64,000 bases of DNA from SAR202 cluster bacterium Casp-Chloro-G2 (GCA_002816575.1 MUCI01000009.1:31928-95927); one strand, 5' to 3'. Shown: positions 32,848 through 41,817, counted from the stretch's first letter. Notes: generated by a model not told the origin, from the sequence alone. Numbers and translations: made by a program.

Positions 32848-34539
32848 TTGGTTAAGATGAATGCGGGCGTGGCTGTGATCGAGATGCTGCGGCAGGAAGG
32901 GGTATCTCACATATTCGGAATCGTTGGGTCGTCATTCCTGGACATCCTCGACCCCCTGTACGACCGGGACGACATCCGGTTCATTGGGGTACGCCACGAA
33001 CAGGGAGCGGCCCTGATGGCCGACGGCTACAGCCGCATCTCCGGCGCGCCCAGCGTTTGCCTGGTGACCAACGGCCCCGGAGTCTTGAACCTGACCTACG
33101 GTATCGGTTCCGCCTACGTGGCCCACTCGCCGGTGGTCGTGCTGGCCCCATCCGCTTCCCGTAGCCACCAGAACCGGGACTCCACCCAGGAGTTCGACCA
33201 GGTGGCCCTCTTCAAGCCAATCACCAAAGCGGCCTTCGCCATCAACAAGATCGAGGTCCTGCCGGAGGCCCTGCGTCACGCGTTCCGGGTTGCCACATCA
33301 GGCAAGATGGGTCCGGTGATGATCGACATCCCCCGGGACCTGCTGCCCGGCGCTGAGATTGACCTCGATCTCCTGAGCCCGGACGCCTACCGCCCGGGGC
33401 AGACCCGCTCCAGAGGCGACCAGGGGCTGATTGACAAGGGCGCCGCGGTGCTGGCCGCCGCCCAACGTCCGGTCATCTTGGCCGGCGGCGGAGTGCAATG
33501 GAGCGGCGCCGCCGACGAGGTCTGCCGCATGGCGGAACTGACCGGGGCGGCCATCGTGACCTCCTACGGCCGGGCGGATGCCGTGCCCAACGACCACCCC
33601 AATTATCTGGGTCACCTAGGCCGGTTGGGGTCCGCCGAGGGTATCGAGGCGATGCGGAATGCCGACACCATCCTGGCCGTGGGCACCCGCCTCAGCCAGT
33701 CGACCACCTTCTACGACAACCGGTTCATCCCCGCCGACGCCAAGATCGTCCAGATAGAGATCGACCCTCAAGAGATCGGCCGCAATTACCCCGTGGCGGT
33801 GGGCATCGAAGGCGACGCCAAGGCGGTGATGGAGGGTCTGCTGGAGAAGGTCCGGGAGCGGGAGCCGCGTCCCAACGAGATGTGGGTCTCGGAGATCGCC
33901 GATTGGAACTCGCGCCGGGCGAACCGCCTGCAGGATGAGGAGAAACTATCCAGCTTACCCATCAAGCCCCAACGGGTCTACGCCGAACTCCGCAAGGTCA
34001 TGCCCAGGGACGCCATCGTGGCCCTGGACGCCGGGTTGGCCCCCAACTACGGGCAGGACCGGCTAAATTACTACGAGCCCAAAAGCCTGATTACCTCGCT
34101 GGACCTGGGCGGTCTGGGGTTCAGCTTCCCGGCGGCCATCGGCGCGAAATTCGCCGCCCCCGACCGGCCGGTGATCAACTTCAACGGCGACGGCGGATTC
34201 CTGTTCAACGCCCAGGAGTTCTCGACGGCGGTCCATTACAACCTGCCGCTGGTCACCGTGATAATGAACAATGGCATCTGGGGTTCGGAGAAAGCCTACC
34301 AGCGCTATGCATTCGACGAGCGTTACGTTGGCGCGGACACCACCAACCCCCGCTTCGACAAATATGCCGAGATCTTCGGCGGCGTGGGGTTCTACGTGGA
34401 GCGGCCTGAGGATATCGGAAACGCCCTGACCGAGGCCTTGAACTGCGGCAAACCCAGCATCATCGAGATACCAACCGACCCCGACGAGATGCCTCGCCCG
34501 GCCCGTTTGAACGAGGTGCAGGCTCCTCCTGGAGCATAG
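32848..34539 (+). CDS. Thiamine pyrophosphate enzyme, acetolactate synthase/sulfoacetaldehyde acetyltransferase-like
   Basis: A 563-residue TPP enzyme with three domains. Catalytic Glu51 (GVRHEQGAALMADGY), central domain with PVILAGGGVQ, and the TPP/Mg motif GDGGFLFNAQEF...MNN near residue 450 are intact. Start TTG 32848 has GGAGG eight nt upstream; ATG 32857 is too far. The stretch GSEKAYQRYAFDERYVG recalls sulfoacetaldehyde acetyltransferase rather than biosynthetic acetolactate synthase, and no small subunit is adjacent. Substrate is open: sulfoacetaldehyde, glyoxylate or another 2-oxo/aldehyde compound. Confidence 0.85.
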   Translation: MVKMNAGVAVIEMLRQEGVSHIFGIVGSSFLDILDPLYDRDDIRFIGVRHEQGAALMADGYSRISGAPSVCLVTNGPGVLNLTYGIGSAYVAHSPVVVLAPSASRSHQNRDSTQEFDQVALFKPITKAAFAINKIEVLPEALRHAFRVATSGKMGPVMIDIPRDLLPGAEIDLDLLSPDAYRPGQTRSRGDQGLIDKGAAVLAAAQRPVILAGGGVQWSGAADEVCRMAELTGAAIVTSYGRADAVPNDHPNYLGHLGRLGSAEGIEAMRNADTILAVGTRLSQSTTFYDNRFIPADAKIVQIEIDPQEIGRNYPVAVGIEGDAKAVMEGLLEKVREREPRPNEMWVSEIADWNSRRANRLQDEEKLSSLPIKPQRVYAELRKVMPRDAIVALDAGLAPNYGQDRLNYYEPKSLITSLDLGGLGFSFPAAIGAKFAAPDRPVINFNGDGGFLFNAQEFSTAVHYNLPLVTVIMNNGIWGSEKAYQRYAFDERYVGADTTNPRFDKYAEIFGGVGFYVERPEDIGNALTEALNCGKPSIIEIPTDPDEMPRPARLNEVQAPPGA

Positions 34540-34584
34540 ATAACACCAGGCGGCCAGGCCGCTTTCCCAGCCGTCTTAACGATA

Positions 34585-34947
34585 ATGGATGAAACAGTTA
34601 TGCAAAACGTAGTCATGCCCGATTCCATAAACCTGGAAGACGACGCGGTGGTGATCCTCTGGGAGGATGCCCATCGGAGTCCCTTCCCCCACCGCTACCT
34701 GCGGCTGCACTGTCCCTGCGCCAATTGCATCGACGAGATGACCGGCAAGGTCACCCTCGACCCCGACTCGGTGCCCCAAGACGTGAAGGCGGTTGACCAG
34801 ATGCCCGTCGGCAAGTACGGAGTGCAGTTCCTTTGGAGCGACACCCATTACACCGGCATCTACACCTTCAACGTGCTGCGGGCGGCCTGCCCCTGCATCA
34901 TCTGCGGAGAGGCCAGGGCCAGCAAGGCAGAGTCCGGGACCAGTTAG
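34585..34947 (+). CDS. DUF971 family protein
   Basis: A 120-residue protein matching the DUF971 domain, also the N-terminal domain of gamma-butyrobetaine hydroxylase. Signature LRLHCPCANCIDEMTG with a Cys cluster, YGVQFLWSDTHYTGIYTFNVLR, and a C-terminal CPCIICGE that would complete a zinc or Fe-S site. Stand-alone DUF971 proteins are often encoded near Fe-S or carnitine genes. Stops tail to tail with the FmdB-type gene, overlapping by four nt. Confidence 0.85.
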   Translation: MDETVMQNVVMPDSINLEDDAVVILWEDAHRSPFPHRYLRLHCPCANCIDEMTGKVTLDPDSVPQDVKAVDQMPVGKYGVQFLWSDTHYTGIYTFNVLRAACPCIICGEARASKAESGTS

Positions 34948-35171
34948 GGGTCCGAAGCCGGGTTTCTATCGTGGGAGCGCATCGGCTTCTCGAGGGAAGC
35001 CTTGAACTTGGGCGAGGTGAAAGTGTTGGACTTGAAGGCGAAGTTGGAGAGCTGACGCTCGCCTGGTTTGCCGCAGGTGGCGCAGTTGGCCGGCTCATCC
35101 GACTGTGAAACCGAGCGCATCACTTCAAAGTCCAAGCCGCAACCGGCGCAGTAATACTCGTAGATGGGCAT
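34944..35171 (-). CDS. FmdB-type zinc ribbon protein
   Basis: A 75-residue protein starting MPIYEYYCAGCG, with a second pair CATCGK, the four-cysteine zinc ribbon of the FmdB/CxxC-CxxC-SSSS family. Such proteins are putative regulators; the one characterised is linked to formamidase/amidase genes. AGGAG lies ahead of the ATG. C-terminal tail is basic and low in structure. Confidence 0.9.
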   Translation of the reverse strand: MPIYEYYCAGCGLDFEVMRSVSQSDEPANCATCGKPGERQLSNFAFKSNTFTSPKFKASLEKPMRSHDRNPASDP

Positions 35172-35347
35172 GAGAACCTCCTGAAACTAGGTATATTTTA
35201 GCTTCATTGCCGAAAGGTTGCCACGGGAACACGAGCAAGAGCCTCTGCCCCCGTTCAGGGGGTTCCTCACTGGGAAGATTGGCTCGTGGCAAACCCTCCC
35301 CCATTACCGGGGAAGGGAACTAACTAACCCAACAAAGGGGAGACATC

Positions 35348-36472
35348 ATGGCAGAAACGACGGATGTTGCGATCATCGGCGGAGGCGCGGCCGGTTGTGC
35401 CGTCGCCTACTACCTGGCCCAATCCGGTATCAAGTCCACCATCATCGAACGGGAGGGCTTGGGCAACCAGGCTTCCGGATACGCCGCCGGCGGGTTGAAC
35501 CCACTCACCGGGGTCGGAATACCCGGCCCGCTGGGCACCTTTGCCTGGGAGTGTTTCCAACTCCACATGGACCTTTACCCGAGCCTGAAAGACCAGTCGG
35601 GCATCGACTACCAGACCAGGAAGGTTGGCAAGTTCGACCTGGCCTTGGAAGAGTCCGAGGTCGCGGGACTGCGTGAGACCGTGGAACTGTTTCAGGGCAT
35701 CCCGGGATTCGAGGGCCGCTGGCTGGAACCGGCGGAGATCGCCGAACTGGAGCCACGCGTCAGTCCGAACGTCCTGGGAGGCATGTACGACTTCGGGAAC
35801 GCCGCTGTCGACAGCCACGGCTTCACCAATGCCATGGCCGCCGCCGCGGAGAAGATGGGCGCCAGTATCAGGGTGGGAAACGTCCGGACTCTGGAGAGCA
35901 AAGGCGGCAAGGTTGACCGGGTGGTCCTCGCCGACGGCGAGATATCCTGCGGTCAGGTTGTGATGGCCATGGGGCCTTGGTCGCGGCGGGCCGAGTCGTG
36001 GCTGGGCGTGTATATCCCGGTGGACCCACTCAAGGGCGAGATAATTCGCCTGGAGAAAAACGGTGAGCCGTTCAAGCATGACATCGCCGGCGGCGGCGGC
36101 ACCATCTACCCCAAGCTGGACGGCCTGAACTGGTGCGGCACCACCGAGGACTGGAAGGGGTTCGACCGGGAACCGTCCGAGCAGGTGGCCCGTGAGATCA
36201 GAGAGCTGGTTGTCCGGCTGGTCCCCGACCTGGCCGACGCCAAGATCGCCAAGCACACCGCCTGCCTGCGTCCGGTGACGCCCGATTGGCTGCCGGTGCT
36301 CGGCCGCGCGCCGGGCTGGGACAACGTCTATCTGGCCACCGGCGCGGGGAAGAAGGGAATCTTGCTGGCGCCCGGAATCGGCCGTTCCGTGGCCGACCTG
36401 ATAACCACCGGCGAAACCGCCCTTGCCATACAGGGTTATTCTCCCGAGCGCTTCGCCACCGAACTGGACTAG
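35348..36472 (+). CDS. FAD-dependent oxidoreductase, D-amino acid/glycine oxidase family
   Basis: A 374-residue DAO-family flavoprotein. FAD-binding VAIIGGGAAGCAVAYYLA at residues 7-24, then IIEREGLGNQASGYAAGG; VMAMGPWSRR in the middle; and C-terminal RPVTPDWLPVLGR with LATGAGKKGILLAPG closing the FAD site. Substrates of this family are secondary or primary amines such as glycine, sarcosine or D-amino acids. AAAGGGGAGA precedes the ATG. The next gene, a cyclophilin-like protein, starts nine nt after the stop. Confidence 0.92.
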   Translation: MAETTDVAIIGGGAAGCAVAYYLAQSGIKSTIIEREGLGNQASGYAAGGLNPLTGVGIPGPLGTFAWECFQLHMDLYPSLKDQSGIDYQTRKVGKFDLALEESEVAGLRETVELFQGIPGFEGRWLEPAEIAELEPRVSPNVLGGMYDFGNAAVDSHGFTNAMAAAAEKMGASIRVGNVRTLESKGGKVDRVVLADGEISCGQVVMAMGPWSRRAESWLGVYIPVDPLKGEIIRLEKNGEPFKHDIAGGGGTIYPKLDGLNWCGTTEDWKGFDREPSEQVAREIRELVVRLVPDLADAKIAKHTACLRPVTPDWLPVLGRAPGWDNVYLATGAGKKGILLAPGIGRSVADLITTGETALAIQGYSPERFATELD

Positions 36473-36481
36473 GATCAACCG

Positions 36482-36862
36482 ATGACTAATAAGATACGCA
36501 TCACCGCCGGCAGCGTGATGGTGGAGGCCGAACTGAACGACACGGACACCGCCGCCGCCATCTGGGACATCCTGCCGGTCCAAGCCAATTGCAACACCTG
36601 GGGCGAGGAGATATATTTCAAGATTCCGGTGGAAGCCGAACTGGAAGGCGGCCAGGAAGTGGTGGAACTAGGCGACCTGGGCTACTGGCCGCCGGGCACC
36701 GCCTTCTGCCTGTTCTTCGGTCTCACTCCCGCCAGCCAGGGCGACGAGATCAGGCCGGCCAGCGAAGTGACGGTCATCGGCAAGATGTTGGGCGGTCAGG
36801 AGACCATGGATGCCCTAAAGAGCGTGCCGTCGGGCGGTCCCGTTGTGATTGACCCGGCGTAA
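36482..36862 (+). CDS. Cyclophilin-like fold protein (DUF369/TM1367 type)
   Basis: A 126-residue small beta-barrel protein. The segments ANTWGEEIYFKIPV-like (CNTWGEEIYFKIPVEAE), ELGDLGYWPPGTAFCLFFGLTP and VIGKMLGG match the cyclophilin-like Cyclophil_like family first seen in TM1367. No prolyl isomerase active-site arginine is recognisable, so ligand binding is more likely than PPIase activity. Nine nt after the FAD oxidoreductase, presumably co-transcribed. Confidence 0.85.
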   Translation: MTNKIRITAGSVMVEAELNDTDTAAAIWDILPVQANCNTWGEEIYFKIPVEAELEGGQEVVELGDLGYWPPGTAFCLFFGLTPASQGDEIRPASEVTVIGKMLGGQETMDALKSVPSGGPVVIDPA

Positions 36863-36883
36863 CCGGCCCGGTCGCCTGCCGGT

Positions 36884-37714
36884 TCAGCGTCCGAATCGGG
36901 CTGCCAACTCGGTGTTGCCCGACACGAATACCCGCTTGTTGGCCAGGGCCTCATCCATGCTGCCGCGCCCGTAGACCAGCAGCAGGAATGTTTGAGTGTC
37001 GCAGCCAAAGACCGCGTCGGGACGTTTATCGCTGGCCGACTCCATCAAGGCCTTCTGCCCGCCGCCGGCGACAATGTCATAGCTGCCAGGCGCCGCGCCG
37101 GTCAGTTCAAAGCGGAACCTGCCGGATGAATCCAGCCTGGTCCCTGGGTCGAATAGCCGTCCCACCACGAAAACAGGGAGCATCTCCATGATGGCCGGGA
37201 GGCTTGCCGCGGACAGGGCCGCATCCGCTTCCAATCTCGAACGGAAATCCCATTCGTGGACGATCAGTTCGGTGAGGCGCAGGTCCAGATAGGTCCCCAC
37301 GGAGATGGTGCCGGCGGGGTGGTAGCAGGGTTTGTCATTGTCGGCGTCGGTCAACCCGGACAGCGATTCATCGAAATTCACCTGGCTCTGATTAAAGGTG
37401 GACAGTAGATCGCCGCCCAAGCTAACGCGGTAGTCTATGGTCAATCGGGCATTCGCCCGCAACCTGGCCTCCATGTCGCCCACTCCCGCCGGCGGCATGC
37501 CATCGGGAGCGGAGGAGTCTCCGCCTGCTCCCCGTATGATGTTGGGTACGTACCGCTCAACCGCCCCGGCAAGGTGGGCCACCACGTCCTGGACCTCCCA
37601 GGCGTCGCAGGCGCTGGGAGTTGACCAGGCGGCGGGCGGCAGCGTTTTCAGGTATCTTCCGATCCGCTCCGTTTCGTCTTTGACCAACCGCACCTTCTCA
37701 AGTACCGAACCCAT
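36884..37714 (-). CDS. Maleylpyruvate isomerase/DinB-like family protein with SCP2-like C-terminus
   Basis: A 276-residue protein. N-terminal four-helix bundle with WSTPSACDAWEVQDVVAHLAGAVE and a downstream RLTELIVHEWDFR, the metal-binding pattern of the MDMPI/DinB_2 family (mycothiol- or bacillithiol-dependent enzymes). The C-terminal about 100 residues (RFELTGAAPGSYDIV, DAVFGCDTQTFLLLVYGR) look like the SCP2-type domain often attached. The actual thiol and substrate are unknown. Convergent with the cyclophilin-like gene. Confidence 0.82.
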   Translation of the reverse strand: MGSVLEKVRLVKDETERIGRYLKTLPPAAWSTPSACDAWEVQDVVAHLAGAVERYVPNIIRGAGGDSSAPDGMPPAGVGDMEARLRANARLTIDYRVSLGGDLLSTFNQSQVNFDESLSGLTDADNDKPCYHPAGTISVGTYLDLRLTELIVHEWDFRSRLEADAALSAASLPAIMEMLPVFVVGRLFDPGTRLDSSGRFRFELTGAAPGSYDIVAGGGQKALMESASDKRPDAVFGCDTQTFLLLVYGRGSMDEALANKRVFVSGNTELAARFGR

Positions 37715-37758
37715 CTCGTCATCTCCCGAGCCACGCCTGGCATACCACTACAATCAAT

Positions 37759-37798
37759 TTTCCGTCAGCTTTCCGTCAGCTTTCCGTCAGCTTTCCGT
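37759..37798 (+). repeat. Three 11-bp direct repeats upstream of the Gfo/Idh/MocA gene
   Basis: TTTCCGTCAGC occurs three times head to tail (37759-37791), followed by a partial fourth copy TTTCCGT. Spacing is one helical turn. The array ends seven bp before a TATTAT -10-like box (37805-37810) and covers the -35 position, which has no good -35 match. This is the layout of an activator-dependent promoter. Confidence 0.85.
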
Positions 37799-37869
37799 TG
37801 GCGGTATTATAGTGACCCGCCGGTATTACACAATCCCGGCGTTATCCGGACAACCCTAAGGAGTCGCAA

Positions 37870-38910
37870 GTGGCATTAGGTTGGGCAATAATCGGCGCCG
37901 GCATGCACCCGCAACAGAAAGTGGCCCCGGCCATCGGACTGACCCCGGACGCTGAACTGATCGGTGTGTTGAGCCGGGACCAGAGTAGGGCCGACGCCTT
38001 CGCCGAAGCGCATGGGGCCAAGGCCGGCTACTCCAACATCGACAACATGCTGGCCGACTCGCGCATCGACGCGGTCTTTGTGGCATCACCCAACGCCTCG
38101 CACGTGGGCCACACGGCGCGGGTGGCCAGGGCGGGCAAGCACGTCCTTTCCGAGAAACCCATGGCGACCTCGGTGGCAGACGCTGTCACCATGGTCCGCG
38201 ACTGCCAGGCCAACGGCGTGAAGCTGGGCCTGGGCTTCGAGCTGCGGTTTCACCCGGCGCACCGCATCGCCAGGGACCTGGTGTCTCAAGGCAGATTGGG
38301 TCGGGTCCGCCTGCTGCAGGGGCATTGGGGCCGAGGCGAAAGGGGCGAACCGGAGCATCTGCCCCGGTCCGGACTCCGCGGCTGGTGGGAGGACCCAGCG
38401 GCCATGGGCGGCGGCTCGGTGATCATGGGGCTGGGTGTCCACGTGTTCGACCTGGCCCGGTTCGTGATGGGCCAGGAGGTCACCGAGGTTATCGCCATGA
38501 CCGACGGCCAGACCGACGCCCAACCGCTGGAACACATCGCCAGCATGGCCTTGCGGTTGGAGGACGGGACCATCGCCAATATCAGTTGCGGCCGCATGCT
38601 GCCCGACACGCTGAACAACTTCACCGTCTACGGCACCGACGGGCGTTTCACCGGCACCGCCACCGTCTGGGAGGCGCGCATGGGCGACGCCGAGGTGGTC
38701 AGCGAAACAGTCAACCGCAAGGAGAGCTGGGAGTACGACTACCTGGCCAACTTCGTGGATGAGCTGGCAGACTTCCACAACGCCATCAAAGAGGACCGGG
38801 AGCCGGCGGCCACCGGCATCGACGGCCTGAGGTCAACGGAGATCAACTCGGCAGTGATCGAGTCTGCCAGGACCGGCAGGGCGGTCAAGATCGAACGGCA
38901 GACTCCTTAG
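37870..38910 (+). CDS. Gfo/Idh/MocA family NAD(P)-dependent dehydrogenase
   Basis: A 346-residue oxidoreductase. Rossmann N-terminus with WAIIGAGMHPQQKVAPAI, the nicotinamide-side motif LSEKPMATS (Glu-Lys-Pro), and a C-terminal alpha/beta domain. GTG start at 37870 with AAGGAG seven nt upstream. GxGxxx is degenerate (GAGMHP). Usual substrates are sugars, inositols or bilin-type compounds. It follows the 11-bp repeat array and precedes the double CaiB/BaiF gene. Confidence 0.9.
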   Translation: MALGWAIIGAGMHPQQKVAPAIGLTPDAELIGVLSRDQSRADAFAEAHGAKAGYSNIDNMLADSRIDAVFVASPNASHVGHTARVARAGKHVLSEKPMATSVADAVTMVRDCQANGVKLGLGFELRFHPAHRIARDLVSQGRLGRVRLLQGHWGRGERGEPEHLPRSGLRGWWEDPAAMGGGSVIMGLGVHVFDLARFVMGQEVTEVIAMTDGQTDAQPLEHIASMALRLEDGTIANISCGRMLPDTLNNFTVYGTDGRFTGTATVWEARMGDAEVVSETVNRKESWEYDYLANFVDELADFHNAIKEDREPAATGIDGLRSTEINSAVIESARTGRAVKIERQTP

Positions 38911-38923
38911 GAGTCCACGGCGG

Positions 38924-38952
38924 TTGACGCCGTATCCGACCGTTGCTACGAT
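38924..38952 (+). promoter_or_regulatory. Probable promoter of the CaiB/BaiF gene
   Basis: TTGACG (38924-38929), 17-bp spacer, TACGAT (38947-38952). The -35 matches at five of six, the -10 at four. It lies 45 nt ahead of the ATG at 38997. A 6-bp hairpin GACTCC/GGAGTC spans the preceding gene's stop codon. Confidence 0.45.
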
Positions 38953-38996
38953 TCCCACGCCCAGGGCACCGACATAAACCGAAAACTTGAGGGCTT

Positions 38997-41309
38997 ATGA
39001 CCATGACTACCACCGAGCGGACCCAGGCGCAGGGCGCGATGCGCGGCGTGCAGGTCTTGGATTTCGGGCAATACATCCCCGGCCCGATGCTTGGGATGCT
39101 GCTCAGCGACCAGGGCGCCGATGTGATCAAGGTTGAACGCCCCGGCGGCGACCCCGCCCGCAGCGAACCGGCCTTCGCCACCTGGAACCGAGGCAAACGC
39201 TCGGTGGTGCTGGACCTGACAACCCCCGAAGGACAGGCCGCCGCCGTGGCCCTGGCCAAGAAGGCCGACATTGTGATTGAGAACTACCGGCCCGGCGTGG
39301 CCGACCGGCTGGGCATCGGCTACGAAGCCCTCGCCAAGGCCAACCCAGGGCTGCTCTACTGCTCCATCCCCGGTTTCGGCGAGGACAGCCCCCACCGCAA
39401 CGAACGCGGCTGGGAGGGCATCGTGGCGGCGTCCACCGGCGTCTACCAGCCCATCGACGGGTCCGGCGAGCCGCTATTCCTGCCGCTGCCGGCGGCAAGT
39501 ACCTTCGCGGCGTTGGTGGCCGCGGTGTCCGTGACCATGGCAATGGTGGCCCGCGACCGTACCGGCAAGGGACAACGCATCGAAGTGCCCATGCACAGCG
39601 CCATGTTCTCGGCCATCGGGCGGCACCTGGTCAAGCTCTACGACGTCAACCCGCCTGACCTGTTCAATCTGCCACGCAACGTCATGTCCCACCAATATAT
39701 GTGCGCCGACGGCCGCTACTTCCAGTCCCACGGCATGTACCAGCGGTTCGTCAGCCAATTGATGGACGCCGCCGGCCGCCCGGAGTGGATCGAGGAGCTT
39801 CAAGACCTCTACGGCACGGAGGTTGCCCCCGAGACCGTGGCCATGTGGAAGGACCGGTTCGAGAAGATGTACCTGGAGCGCCCCGCCAAGGAGTGGGAAG
39901 ACGCCATCGCCGCGTCCAAGGGCGTGGGCACCATCTGCAAGACCATCGACGAATGGCTGGTCCACGAGCATGCCATCGCCGGGAAGATTGTCGCCGAGGT
40001 GGACGACGCCGAGCACGGGAACATGAAGCAGCCCGGAGTGCAGGTCCGGCTTCGGGGCACGCCCGGCGCCATCCAGGGCCGCGCGCCCAAGTTGGGTGAG
40101 CACACCGACGAGATATTGGCCGAGCTGGGAAACAGCTCCGCGCCGGCGGCAACGCCCAAGAACCGCAGCGAAAACATCATGAGCGCCCTGGAAGGGCTTC
40201 GAGTGCTGGACCTTTGTATCGTACTGGCCGGTCCCACCTGCGGGCGAACCCTGGGCGAATTCGGCGCCGATGTCATCAAGATCGACGACCCGGCGCGGCC
40301 CTACGATGTGGCCGGCAACGCCGACGTGAACCGGGGCAAGCGCAGCATCCAGATCAATCTCAAGACCAAAGAGGGCTTGTCAGTCTTCTACAAGTTACTG
40401 GAGAACGCGGACGTGGTGGTGGAGAACAACCGCAAGAGCAGCCTGGCCCGCCTGGGAATCAGCTACGAGGAGATGTCCAAGCGTAAACCCGACATCGTCC
40501 ACGCTTCGTTGAACGCGTTTGGGTACGACGGACCGTGGAGCGAGCGGCCCGGTTGGGAGCAATTGGCCCAGGCCACCAGCGGGATCCAGGTCCGGCGGGG
40601 CGGCCGCGACGCGGCCCCCAAGCTGCTGCCCTATCCAATGAACGATTACGGCACCGGACTGATGGGCGCTTACGCCGTGGCCCTGGCTGTTCACGAGCGC
40701 AACCGCACCGGCAAGGGTCAACAGGTGGACAGCGGCTTGGCATTGACCGCCGCCCTCCTCCAGTCGCCATATTTCTTGGATTACGATGGCTACAAGCGGG
40801 ACGAACCCGAGGGACTGGGAGTGCGGGGCTTCTCCGCCAAGTCCCGCCTCTACGCCGCCGCCGATGGCTGGCTGTACCTGCACTGCCCTGACGACGAGGC
40901 TTGGGGCCGATTGACGGGACTACCCGAGTTTACCGGTATGGACGCGGGCAGCGACGAGTCACTTACCCGGTCCATGGCGCAAGTGTTGGCTGGCAAGCCT
41001 CGGTCAGAGTGGGCGAAGGTCATCAACCCCACCGGCGTCAGCGTGATCGCCAACCGCATGGTTGAGGACTTCCGAGACGACGCCGACATCCGCAAGGCCG
41101 GACTGATCGTGAAACGCTACCACCCCGGCTACGGCCAGGCCGACCACCTTGGCAGCGTGGCCAAGCTCTCGGAGACGCCCATGCGGATCGGCCGGCCCAC
41201 CCCGCTCTTGGGCGCGGAGACCGACGATATCCTCAGCGAGGCCGGATACACCGGGGAGCAGATCGAATCCATGAAGCTGTCCGGGGCCGTCGTCCAGCAC
41301 CCGGTTTAG
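38997..41309 (+). CDS. Double-length CaiB/BaiF (family III CoA-transferase) protein
   Basis: A 770-residue protein made of two complete family III CoA-transferase halves joined by an Ala/Pro/Ser linker near residues 375-392. Half 1 starts GVQVLDFGQYIPGPMLGMLLSDQGADVIKVE; half 2 starts LRVLDLCIVLAGPTCGRTLGEFGADVIKID. Single-domain members are about 400 residues and form interlocked dimers. The catalytic Asp of formyl-CoA transferase (V-x-M-x-D) aligns by eye with Ser201 (VPMHS) in half 1 and Leu581 (VDSGL) in half 2, so neither half keeps it. Possible CoA-transferase, racemase-like or non-catalytic function; substrate unknown. Confidence 0.9.
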   Translation: MTMTTTERTQAQGAMRGVQVLDFGQYIPGPMLGMLLSDQGADVIKVERPGGDPARSEPAFATWNRGKRSVVLDLTTPEGQAAAVALAKKADIVIENYRPGVADRLGIGYEALAKANPGLLYCSIPGFGEDSPHRNERGWEGIVAASTGVYQPIDGSGEPLFLPLPAASTFAALVAAVSVTMAMVARDRTGKGQRIEVPMHSAMFSAIGRHLVKLYDVNPPDLFNLPRNVMSHQYMCADGRYFQSHGMYQRFVSQLMDAAGRPEWIEELQDLYGTEVAPETVAMWKDRFEKMYLERPAKEWEDAIAASKGVGTICKTIDEWLVHEHAIAGKIVAEVDDAEHGNMKQPGVQVRLRGTPGAIQGRAPKLGEHTDEILAELGNSSAPAATPKNRSENIMSALEGLRVLDLCIVLAGPTCGRTLGEFGADVIKIDDPARPYDVAGNADVNRGKRSIQINLKTKEGLSVFYKLLENADVVVENNRKSSLARLGISYEEMSKRKPDIVHASLNAFGYDGPWSERPGWEQLAQATSGIQVRRGGRDAAPKLLPYPMNDYGTGLMGAYAVALAVHERNRTGKGQQVDSGLALTAALLQSPYFLDYDGYKRDEPEGLGVRGFSAKSRLYAAADGWLYLHCPDDEAWGRLTGLPEFTGMDAGSDESLTRSMAQVLAGKPRSEWAKVINPTGVSVIANRMVEDFRDDADIRKAGLIVKRYHPGYGQADHLGSVAKLSETPMRIGRPTPLLGAETDDILSEAGYTGEQIESMKLSGAVVQHPV

Positions 41310-41325
41310 CGGGCAACGCGATTCG

Positions 41326-41757
41326 ATGGAAGACATCTTCACTCTGACTCTTTCCGAGGAACTTGAGATCGCAGCCCGGTTGATAATGGCGGCAGTCTTC
41401 GGCGCCGCCGTCGGCTACGAACGCCGCAGCGCCGTTAAGCCGGCCGGGCTTCGCACTCTGTCTTTGGTGGCCGTCGGCTCGGCGCTATTCACCATAATAT
41501 CCGCTTACGGGTTTGAGACCTCCGACCAGTCGAGGATCGCCGCCCAGATCGTGACCGGTGTGGGGTTCCTGGGCGCCGGCACCATCATCCGCAGCAACAC
41601 CGGCGTGTCGGGGCTGACCACCGCGGCCACCGTCTGGGCCACGGCTGCCATCGGGATGGCGGTTGGCTCCGGACTGTACATCGCAGCGGCGAGCGTCACC
41701 CTCCTGATGCTGGTGATTCTCTACATATTCGCCCCCAACCGGCATCCGGAAGATTGA
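41326..41757 (+). CDS. MgtC/SapB family membrane protein
   Basis: A 143-residue protein with four to five membrane helices. The MgtC signature AAVFGAAVGYERRSAVKPAGLRT and GVGFLGAGTIIR plus GLTTAATVW are clear. The C-terminal soluble domain of virulence MgtC is absent, so it belongs to the short SapB type. Family members affect Mg2+ homeostasis or F-type ATPase in pathogens; role here unknown. Begins 16 nt after the CaiB/BaiF stop. Confidence 0.92.
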   Translation: MEDIFTLTLSEELEIAARLIMAAVFGAAVGYERRSAVKPAGLRTLSLVAVGSALFTIISAYGFETSDQSRIAAQIVTGVGFLGAGTIIRSNTGVSGLTTAATVWATAAIGMAVGSGLYIAAASVTLLMLVILYIFAPNRHPED

Positions 41758-41817
41758 GGGCCGGTCCGGTATGGTAGAACCGGGGACCGGTCCGCCTGAG
41801 TAAATCAGTCCAGTTTC

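Noticed and set aside
35215..35305. Partial inverted repeat TTGCCACG...CGTGGCAA ahead of the FAD oxidoreductase
   Set aside because: Arms are widely spaced and interrupted; not convincing as an operator or terminator.
35324..36583. Minus-strand frame of 419 codons opposite the FAD oxidoreductase
   Set aside because: No domain pattern; the plus strand encodes a clear DAO-family enzyme with complete FAD motifs.
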